Positions 35,821 through 42,105 of a DNA stretch of 64,000 nucleotides are shown piece after piece. The position numbers and the translations under genes are program-made. This DNA is from Flavobacterium supellecticarium (GTDB lineage: Bacteria; Bacteroidota; Bacteroidia; Flavobacteriales; Flavobacteriaceae), in assembly GCF_004801375.1 (NCBI RefSeq), contig NZ_SSNZ01000002.1:372001-436000 (forward strand), written 5' to 3'. Every line of letters begins with the position of its first letter. The first letter of the stretch is position 1. The notes beneath the pieces are model-generated. The model did no database searches, had not been told where the DNA came from, and worked only from the letters and a program-made list of their open reading frames with translations.

Positions 35821-36872
35821 TATTTTGTGAAGGATTCATAGTCCCATTTCCATTTGTTGGTAAATGGATCATAACCACATTTTTGTGGTTTGGAATAGAT
35901 ATTTTCGGGAGTCTCCAAATAGGCTCTGCAATCAATACATATATAACGAAATTCGCAATACATACAGGTTTCTATTTTATCTTTTGAGATAGTCCAATAT
36001 TTATTAAAATCAGGATTTTCGATAATTGAGTCGAGTGTTTTTATGGATTTAATATTTCCAAAGCTTTGTTTCATTGAGGGACAGTTTTTAATGTTTCCGG
36101 ATTTGTCGATACTTATTTTACGATTCAGACAGGAATTATAGCATAAAGATTCGGTATAACTTTCGATAGTAATATTGAAATAATCAGGGTGAATGATGCC
36201 ACAATGGCTTTCTGAAGTTATTTTTTGTCGGGTTGTCACCACAATGCCAAAACCGTAATTTTCCTTTTGGATTACTTTGTTTTCTTGGGAAGAATGTAAG
36301 ACCAGACTTTTGATTTTACGATTATTCTCAACCCATTTCATTATTTGGGTATAGTCTTGTTCAAAAGAGTCTTTTATAATAAATTCGACTGATTTTATAA
36401 AACAATGGTTAATTTCTGTTATTAGAGTATCGAAAAAGATACTATCCATATCTTCAAAACAACGTATCTGAATGTGTCTGCAATTATATGGAATAAGGAA
36501 GTACTGAATAATATCTTTGATAGTAGTATTGGAGTTTTTGTCAAAATCGATAATGGCATTCGTGATTTTGGCGGGATATTCAAATTTCAGCTGTAATTGT
36601 GGGAATCTTTTTAGTTCTTTTTTAGAACAGGAAAAAATGAAATTATGATCTTTTAATACGGCTACGTACTCATGAAAAATGCTTAGATTTTCTTGGTCAA
36701 ATATTCTTGGAGCTTCCTTTAAATTGTAGTAACGTTGTTTTGAAAATAAATCGGCAAAACTATTTGGAATTAGAACATACTTACTGCGTTGTAAATCACA
36801 GATCACAGATCGAGAGATCCCTTTTGTGATCAGACAGTTTGCAAAAAGATGGATGTAATTTCTATTCTTCAT
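35820..36872 (-). CDS. gwsS: SPASM-domain peptide maturase, grasp-with-spasm system (GwsS-like)
   Basis: A 350-residue protein. The last third carries the cysteine pattern of a SPASM domain: C224, C244, C248, C264, then C303-x2-C306-x5-C312-x2-C315 and C332, able to hold two auxiliary Fe-S clusters. The N-terminal two thirds look like a degenerate TIM-barrel but have no radical-SAM C-x3-C-x2-C motif. This is the known layout of the SPASM partner in grasp-with-spasm clusters, so it may bind or shuttle the precursor rather than cleave SAM. Its start overlaps the 74-residue gene by 11 bases. The codon use and AT content differ from flanking genes. Role inferred from family. Confidence 0.85.
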   Translation of the reverse strand: MKNRNYIHLFANCLITKGISRSVICDLQRSKYVLIPNSFADLFSKQRYYNLKEAPRIFDQENLSIFHEYVAVLKDHNFIFSCSKKELKRFPQLQLKFEYPAKITNAIIDFDKNSNTTIKDIIQYFLIPYNCRHIQIRCFEDMDSIFFDTLITEINHCFIKSVEFIIKDSFEQDYTQIMKWVENNRKIKSLVLHSSQENKVIQKENYGFGIVVTTRQKITSESHCGIIHPDYFNITIESYTESLCYNSCLNRKISIDKSGNIKNCPSMKQSFGNIKSIKTLDSIIENPDFNKYWTISKDKIETCMYCEFRYICIDCRAYLETPENIYSKPQKCGYDPFTNKWKWDYESFTK

Positions 36873-37086
36873 TTAGGATTGACAAGATTACAATTTTAGA
36901 AATAGGTTTGTAAAAAGGGATCGCATATGCACCTTCCGTTTTAAAATGACCGTATGTTATTGGATTTATCGGATTTGAAGACTTCGTAGGAATCACCTCT
37001 ATATCCCAAAACCGCGCTATAAATGGCAAATCCTTTAGATTGTCATTTATATAGTGCTGAATATAAATTTTTATCTTTTTTTCCAT
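36862..37086 (-). CDS. Hypothetical 74-residue protein of the gws operon
   Basis: A small protein (MEKKIKIYIQHYINDNLKDL...) with no signal peptide, no Cys, and several aromatic and Ile/Pro residues. I do not recognise it. It sits between the ATP-grasp gene (44-base overlap at its start) and the SPASM gene (11-base overlap at its end), so it is translationally coupled to both. The overlap with two maturase genes and conserved strand make a real gene likely. It could be a precursor-recognition or accessory protein of the maturation complex, though this is inference. Confidence 0.68.
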   Translation of the reverse strand: MEKKIKIYIQHYINDNLKDLPFIARFWDIEVIPTKSSNPINPITYGHFKTEGAYAIPFYKPISKIVILSILNEE

Positions 37087-38047
37087 TTTTTAAAATCGTT
37101 TTAGCGATTGTTTTTTCTATCGAATAGTTGCAATTTCTACTAAGCCATTGAAATTGACCAACAGGATTGATCTCCAGAAAATAATACTCACCTTCGGGAG
37201 TGTAGATAATGTCAAACGAGCCGCAATTCAATTTTAATCGCAACATTAATTGATGTAGTTTTTTTTCTAATTTTTTAGGTAATATATAAGGAACACAACG
37301 ATTTGGATTTTTATGGTCGTAATTTCTGTAATCGATTTTTGTTTTTTCGTTTTGTTGACTAAAAATGACCATGCTTTTGAAAATACCGTTCAGGTAAAAA
37401 CTTCTAATTTCAAATTGTTTAGGGATATACTTTTGAAAAAAAGAAGGCGAAAACGAACAACTACTTTTAGGGATATCTTTTAGTGTTACTAATTGGGTCG
37501 GAGTCGAAAAATAAGCTTTGTAGTTTTGGTTTATATTCAAGGAAAAAAACGGATTCTGAATCGATTTTGTAATTATCATTTTATTTTCGGAAAGAAATAC
37601 ATTCAATTCATCACTATTAGTTGTGATCAAAGTGTTTGGAATTTTTATGTTTAAATCCAGACAATGTTCCAAAACGGTAACCTTATTTATGAAATTGTCA
37701 TTAAATCGATTTATAAGGTTGAAGTGAAAAAAACTATTTAAATATGAAATTAATGGAACCAAAGCGACCTTTTCCAGATTTTTTCGAAACGATTTGTTTC
37801 GGTGATTAGATGTTATTTTGTATTCACCTCTCCGATACCAAAAAGAACATTTATTTATCGGGATATTGTTAATTTTTACTGCCTTCTTTTTTTGATCGGA
37901 AAAAAGTAATGAAAAATTTTCTATGGCATAATCATTAAAAAATAAATGAATTTTGTTGAAGTTCCCATAATAGTATAGCCACATTAAAACCGTGTCGGTA
38001 CTGCTGTCAAAAGATTGTGATTGTATGATTATAGAAGCTTTTTTCAT
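37043..38047 (-). CDS. gwsG: ATP-grasp peptide ligase, grasp-with-spasm system (GwsG-like)
   Basis: A 334-residue protein of the graspetide ligase type. These ATP-grasp enzymes join Thr/Ser/Lys side chains to Asp/Glu carboxylates on a precursor peptide through acyl-phosphate chemistry. Visible signs: an N-terminal MKKASIIIQSQSFDSSTDTV strand-loop, SFWYRRGE (residues 68-75), the nucleotide-binding middle part and EINPVGQF (292-299), a metal/ATP motif that is nearly diagnostic for this class. The open frame extends to 38122 but its extra 25 codons overlap the upstream gene. The ATG at 38047 starts 5 bases after that gene's stop and is preferred. It is the second-to-third gene of the operon. Confidence 0.88.
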   Translation of the reverse strand: MKKASIIIQSQSFDSSTDTVLMWLYYYGNFNKIHLFFNDYAIENFSLLFSDQKKKAVKINNIPINKCSFWYRRGEYKITSNHRNKSFRKNLEKVALVPLISYLNSFFHFNLINRFNDNFINKVTVLEHCLDLNIKIPNTLITTNSDELNVFLSENKMIITKSIQNPFFSLNINQNYKAYFSTPTQLVTLKDIPKSSCSFSPSFFQKYIPKQFEIRSFYLNGIFKSMVIFSQQNEKTKIDYRNYDHKNPNRCVPYILPKKLEKKLHQLMLRLKLNCGSFDIIYTPEGEYYFLEINPVGQFQWLSRNCNYSIEKTIAKTILKNGKKDKNLYSALYK

Positions 38048-38051
38048 AAGA

Positions 38052-39047
38052 TTATCGGCAATTCCAGAAACCCCAAAAGAGTTTAAAACCGTGTTTTTTT
38101 TCGTATTCTTTCTTTTTTTCATCTACTTCCATAGCAACCATAAATAAATCATGTCTCATTTTATTAATATCCTTGCGTTTCCATTTTTCACCATAGCTAA
38201 CAAACGGATTAGTATGATAAACACCCTTAAGTGTTGAAAAACCAGGATTCGTAGAAGATCTATAGGTGTTGTCATGTAGCAATGCCACATCCCGAGGATG
38301 TATATTCCCTTTTTTTATTTCGGTTAACCAATACTCTTTCAATTTATAATAAGACGAAAAATTATTAATTAAAACCAGAACCATCATTTTTTCGGTTAAT
38401 TCCTGTTCGTTGCAGGAAAAATAATCCCATAATTCTTTATGAGGTTTAACCCTATCGTAAAAATTGGGCTTTTTGCTTCCTAGTTGTCTGAAAATTGTCG
38501 AATCGGCAATACCAATTAATCGATCACCTGGAAATCCTTTTTTAACGATCGAATCGGTTAAGGTTATTAAAATTGATTTTTTTCTTTTTTCATATACCTT
38601 TCGATCTAAAAATCGTCCCCTTTGATCCCAAAAACCTACTGTATAAACATAATCCAAATAATTTACATCGATACGGGATAGATAATCCCGACGTTTAATA
38701 GAATATATTTTTTTTAGTTTAGTATCGGCACTTAATTGTTTATAGATTGTTTTGAAAAGGGGAATGTAACGAATATGGTCAATTTTAAGGCCATATTCAA
38801 AACCTTGTTCAAGGTATTGCCGATAAGGTTTCTTGCAGAAATAGGCTATTTGTGCAGCATTTACGAGATCTTTGACAAAGACAAAATTATAGGATGTAAA
38901 TACTTTATTATAAAAATAAAAAGTACTGTCAATATCACTTTTTATAAAATACTGTTCTTCAGCTTTGTTAATCAGTTTGTGATATTCAAAATAATTGCCT
39001 TGAGAAAAACAATTAAAAGATATCAGTAAACCAATGCACCATCGCAT
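38052..39047 (-). CDS. Predicted secreted protein of the gws operon (DUF6624-like?)
   Basis: A 331-residue protein. The ATG at 39047 gives a signal peptide (MRWCIGLLISFNCFSQ) and starts 5 bases after the precursor stop. An upstream ATG at 39080 is possible but overlaps the precursor gene. The C-terminal part (ITLTDSIVKKGFPGDRLIGIADS..., LTEIKKGNIHPRDVALLHDNTYRSS) faintly resembles the DUF6624 pattern, of unknown function. Residues 25-110 are helix-rich and may be TPR-like. It has no transporter, protease or maturase motif. It sits between precursor and ligase, so it may handle the modified peptide in the periplasm. Function unknown. Confidence 0.75.
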   Translation of the reverse strand: MRWCIGLLISFNCFSQGNYFEYHKLINKAEEQYFIKSDIDSTFYFYNKVFTSYNFVFVKDLVNAAQIAYFCKKPYRQYLEQGFEYGLKIDHIRYIPLFKTIYKQLSADTKLKKIYSIKRRDYLSRIDVNYLDYVYTVGFWDQRGRFLDRKVYEKRKKSILITLTDSIVKKGFPGDRLIGIADSTIFRQLGSKKPNFYDRVKPHKELWDYFSCNEQELTEKMMVLVLINNFSSYYKLKEYWLTEIKKGNIHPRDVALLHDNTYRSSTNPGFSTLKGVYHTNPFVSYGEKWKRKDINKMRHDLFMVAMEVDEKKKEYEKKHGFKLFWGFWNCR

Positions 39048-39052
39048 CCATT

Positions 39053-39316
39053 TTAATACCAATCTGTTCTCGGATCCCATGATGTCAATTTAAAGTCAAT
39101 ATCTGCACCACCATCTATCGGAGCTGTGTTAGGATGTAAAGGTTCGGCGGTGGGACAGGTTTCGGAATCATAGCTATCTGTACCAGTGTATCGGGCATTT
39201 CTATAGCAGGTGGCTTCTGGTTCGATAAGCCCTCCTAAAATTTGCAATGGATTTTTAACTGTATTACCTTTGAATTTTTCAAACGTGTCATTTTTTAAAC
39301 TTTCTAACTTTTTCAT
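39053..39316 (-). CDS. gwsA: Grasp-with-spasm precursor peptide (GwsA-like)
   Basis: An 87-residue peptide. The N-terminal leader (residues 1-29) has the Bacteroidota RiPP style L-K-x-x-x-F-E-K-F-K-G-N and ends with a Gly-Gly pair (28-29). The rest is rich in Thr, Ser, Asp and Glu: Y43-T-G-T-D-S-Y-D-S-E-T-C54 and the tail DGGADIDFKLTSWDPRTDWY. These offer side-chain hydroxyls and carboxylates for the ester or amide rings made by the ATP-grasp enzyme. Two Cys (37, 54) are present. It is the first gene of the operon and the only one that looks like a substrate. Ring pattern and cleavage site cannot be told from sequence. Confidence 0.85.
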   Translation of the reverse strand: MKKLESLKNDTFEKFKGNTVKNPLQILGGLIEPEATCYRNARYTGTDSYDSETCPTAEPLHPNTAPIDGGADIDFKLTSWDPRTDWY

Positions 39317-39493
39317 TTTTAAATAGTTTAGTGTTAATAATTATGATTAAAGTCGAAAAGGCAAATGAAATACTAGGGCTTATGCAGAGAGAGATAGTAG
39401 TTCCACCTTTTATAGGGAGAATGAATTTTTACTTTTTGATTGAGGAACTACAATTTACAAGCTTTGTTTTTAAAACCAAAATTCGGATAAAAT
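39317..39493 (-). other. Upstream region of the gws operon
   Basis: AT-rich 177-base region before the precursor. A weak promoter candidate reads TTG (39479-39477), 19 bases, TAAATTG (39457-39451), one T short of the TAnnTTTG consensus. A second near-match, TTCATTTG, lies at 39369-39362 without TTG. An inverted repeat GTAGTTCC (39397-39404) / GGAACTAC (39444-39451) lies between and touches the first candidate, so it could be an operator. Confidence 0.4.
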
Positions 39494-39523
39494 AAAAAAC
39501 CGAACATTTAGTTCGGTTTTTTT
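39494..39523 (-). terminator. Intrinsic terminator after the PepSY-like gene
   Basis: Stem AAAAACCGAAC / GTTCGGTTTTT with ATTTA loop; flanking A/T runs make it active in both directions. It separates the PepSY-like gene from the gws promoter region. Confidence 0.88.
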
Positions 39524-39534
39524 ATGATTTTTGA

Positions 39535-39987
39535 TTAATCATCTACTCTTAAAAATTCGCCTTTGGAATTGAATTTTAATTCCAGACCATTGTTTAGATC
39601 TACTTCATAATCCCAGGCTCCTTTGTCGATTTTTACGATTGCGGCACCTTTATAATGCGTTTGAACATAGGTCAGAATGGGGGCCGGAACAACGCTATTC
39701 GGAATGGTGTTTTTGTTACCATCCACTTCTTCCCAGTTTCCTTTACGGTCAAATTCAATTTCGGTACCGTCGGCCAATTGTACCTTATAGTCCAGAGAAA
39801 AGGTTTCTTCGTCCTTTAGAATGTAATTGGGCGTTTGTTTTGGAAAATGTTTTTTCAGGAAATTCTGTGCATTAGCTGGTAATTGCGCCATAGTAATACT
39901 GCTTTTTTGTGCCTGAGCGGTAAAGCCGGTTAAAAAGATCATAAAAAGCGCGATAGCGGTTAATCGGAAATTCAATATTGTTTTCAT
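39535..39987 (-). CDS. PepSY-like domain protein
   Basis: A 150-residue protein. The frame opens at 40041, but the ATG at 39987 begins a signal peptide (MKTILNFRLTAIALFMIFLTGFTAQAQ), so that start is used. The mature part has two PepSY-like repeats of about 60 residues (MAQLPANAQNFLKKHFPKQTPNYI... and VVPAPILTYVQTHYKGAAIVKI...DYEVDLNNG), as in the Bacteroidota 'PepSY-like' (putative beta-lactamase-inhibitor-like) family, with no enzymatic motif. It is periplasmic. It lies directly downstream of a response regulator and histidine kinase, so it is probably a regulated output or sensor partner of that system. Confidence 0.88.
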   Translation of the reverse strand: MKTILNFRLTAIALFMIFLTGFTAQAQKSSITMAQLPANAQNFLKKHFPKQTPNYILKDEETFSLDYKVQLADGTEIEFDRKGNWEEVDGNKNTIPNSVVPAPILTYVQTHYKGAAIVKIDKGAWDYEVDLNNGLELKFNSKGEFLRVDD

Positions 39988-40069
39988 AGTCGAATTGATT
40001 TTAAAATTTGATACAAGATTACAACCTGAATTAGGAAACAATTGGGAAAAAATAAAAAGCGCTTATTTT

Positions 40070-41371
40070 TTATGGGAAAGTGATGTTAAATACATGTTCC
40101 CCGTCGAAAGCGTATCCAATATACAAATTATAATTGGAACTAATCGATTTTACGATCGCTAATCCGAGTCCGGTAGAGTTTTCGTTCGTGCTATGTCGTG
40201 CAAAGCGGTTAAAAACAAAATCGGGATTCAAAGGTTTTTCGGAACCGGAATTTCGGATTGTCAGTTGTTTTTCAGACAAAGCTATAGTAACCGTACCGTC
40301 GGGACGATTGTGCAGAATCGCATTTTTGATCAAATTGCTTAACAAAGTCAAGGCGAGTCCTTTGTTCATGTTAAAAACCAACGGTTCATTTTGGATAACC
40401 TGTAGTGAAACCGATTTAAAAGCGGCAAAATCTTCAAAATCGGATAAAACCTGCGCGGTCAGTTCGTTAAAGTCGACAGCCGTTTCGTCCGGGAATTGCT
40501 TGTTTTCGATTTTGGAAAGCATTAAAAGCGACTTGTTTAATTTTACAAGTCGCGAAAGCGTATCGGTTATTTTTCCAACCGCATCCATTTGTTCTTCCGT
40601 TAAAGTGTTGTTTTCGGCAAATAACTCCAGTCGGTTAATACTAATAGCCAAAGGTGTTTGTAGTTCGTGCGACGCATTTTCGATAAACTGTTTCTGACTC
40701 GCATAGGTGGCTTCATTTCGTTTTAATAAGGCTTCCAGTTCTTTTCCCAGAGCTTTAAACTCATCGATAGGAGAAGGTGGTGCTGTAAATGCGGTACCGG
40801 TTCCGAGTTTAAAATGACGCAGTTTGTCCAACAAAGAATAAAACGAACGCCATACTTTTTTTAGAATAAAATAATTGATGATCACAATGCTCACGACCAA
40901 CATAATGTAGAGCGCGATTAAGGCAGTCATCAGATCTTCCAACAACTCGTCTTCTTCCACCATCGAGGCGGTGATCGTCAGTTCATACGGATTACCGTCC
41001 GAGGCCATAAAAACCGTTTTTAGTACGCGTACCGGTTCGTAATCATCGTCGTATTCCATGTATTTATGATCATTGTAGATCACATTCTGATGATCGTCAT
41101 CATCGTCATCGTCGCGATTATTTCGGGCAATATAGCGTCCCATCGAAACCGGTTTTATCGTAAACTGGTTGATTTCCGATTCGTGATTGGTGAGTAACTC
41201 CGGACTTTGTTGGGCTTTTCGGATGATCAGTAATTTGGAATTTTTTAAGCCGTCGTCAATATTATCGTAGACTTCCTCCAGAATGACCATATAAAATAGA
41301 CTCGCCCATAGCGCGATAACGCCCAATAAGGCGATAAGCAGGTAGCGTAATGTATAAACCTGGAGTTTCAT
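40070..41371 (-). CDS. Sensor histidine kinase with acidic sensor domain
   Basis: A 433-residue membrane kinase. TM1 is about residues 10-30, TM2 about 148-170. The intervening periplasmic domain contains seven consecutive Asp (87-93) and a second acidic stretch EYDDDYEP. The cytoplasmic part has the H-box ENASHELQTPLAIS and a catalytic ATP domain with NLIKNAILHN and GLGLAIVKSIS. It is OmpR-class paired with the regulator upstream (2-base gap). The acidic sensor resembles PhoQ-type surfaces that bind divalent cations or cationic peptides, an inference not shown by sequence. Confidence 0.92.
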   Translation of the reverse strand: MKLQVYTLRYLLIALLGVIALWASLFYMVILEEVYDNIDDGLKNSKLLIIRKAQQSPELLTNHESEINQFTIKPVSMGRYIARNNRDDDDDDDHQNVIYNDHKYMEYDDDYEPVRVLKTVFMASDGNPYELTITASMVEEDELLEDLMTALIALYIMLVVSIVIINYFILKKVWRSFYSLLDKLRHFKLGTGTAFTAPPSPIDEFKALGKELEALLKRNEATYASQKQFIENASHELQTPLAISINRLELFAENNTLTEEQMDAVGKITDTLSRLVKLNKSLLMLSKIENKQFPDETAVDFNELTAQVLSDFEDFAAFKSVSLQVIQNEPLVFNMNKGLALTLLSNLIKNAILHNRPDGTVTIALSEKQLTIRNSGSEKPLNPDFVFNRFARHSTNENSTGLGLAIVKSISSNYNLYIGYAFDGEHVFNITFP

Positions 41372-41373
41372 AA

Positions 41374-42045
41374 TCAGCTCATTCGGTAACCAATGCCATA
41401 AACCGCTTGAATGTCGATTTCGGCTGCGGCATCTTTTAGTTTTTTGCGTAAATTTTTAATCTGAGAATAGACAAAATCGAGATTATCCGCCTGATCAATA
41501 TAGTCGCCCCATACATATTCGGCTAAAGCAGTTTTGTTGATCAATCGGTTTGGATTTGTGATAAAATAGTATAACAAATCGAATTCCTTACGGTTGAGCG
41601 TCAGTTCGTTATTGTTTACGCTAACGGTGCGCTGTTCGGGCGAAAGGGTGATGTTGTTCCAGTGAATCAGGTTATCACCGTTATGGCTTTTTCTCCGGAT
41701 TGCCGATTTGATTCGGGCATGGAGTTCGGCCAGATGGAACGGTTTACTCAAATAATCATCGGCACCGATATCCAAGCCTTTGACTTTATCGTCTACCGAA
41801 TCTTTGGCCGATATAATGATAATCGCCTCTTTTTTATGTAATGCTTTGATTTCCGAAATCAAATCGAGTCCGTTTCCATCCGGTAGCATAATATCTACGA
41901 CTACGCAATCGTACGCATAACAACCCAGTTTATCGAGTCCGTCGTTAAAACTGGCGGCCGTTTCTACGATAAATTTTTCTTTTTCCAGCGATTGTTGGAT
42001 GACTTCACGAAGTCCTTTTTCGTCTTCTATTATCAGGATTTTCAT
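41374..42045 (-). CDS. OmpR-family response regulator
   Basis: A 223-residue regulator: receiver domain with EDE acidic pocket (IIEDEKGL), phospho-Asp in VVDIMLPDGNG and the Lys in YLSKPF, then a winged-helix DNA-binding domain with LTLNRKEFDLLYYF and YGIGYRM. The frame extends upstream only to a TTG (42054) that is part of the promoter's TTTG element, so the ATG at 42045 is chosen. The promoter (42052-42081) then leaves almost no leader, implying a leaderless or near-leaderless mRNA. It is the first gene of the unit with the kinase and probably the PepSY-like gene. Confidence 0.93.
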   Translation of the reverse strand: MKILIIEDEKGLREVIQQSLEKEKFIVETAASFNDGLDKLGCYAYDCVVVDIMLPDGNGLDLISEIKALHKKEAIIIISAKDSVDDKVKGLDIGADDYLSKPFHLAELHARIKSAIRRKSHNGDNLIHWNNITLSPEQRTVSVNNNELTLNRKEFDLLYYFITNPNRLINKTALAEYVWGDYIDQADNLDFVYSQIKNLRKKLKDAAAEIDIQAVYGIGYRMS

Positions 42046-42051
42046 TCGTTT

Positions 42052-42081
42052 CAAAGGTAATGATTACATAAATGGACGCAA
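42052..42081 (-). promoter_or_regulatory. Promoter of the two-component/PepSY unit
   Basis: Minus-strand TTG (42081-42079), 19 bases, TACCTTTG (42059-42052); exact consensus. The ATG at 42045 lies seven bases after the -7 element, so the transcript starts at or next to the start codon. Confidence 0.82.
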
Positions 42082-42105
42082 TTTAATCCGTGATTTGGGA
42101 AAGAA

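Noticed and set aside
38048..38122. Upstream extension of the ATP-grasp frame to 38122
   Set aside because: It overlaps the secreted protein's end in another frame. The ATG at 38047 is 5 bases after that stop and begins the ligase domain directly.
42046..42054. TTG at 42054 as the start of the response regulator
   Set aside because: It is part of a consensus TAnnTTTG promoter element, and an ATG lies nine bases downstream at 42045.
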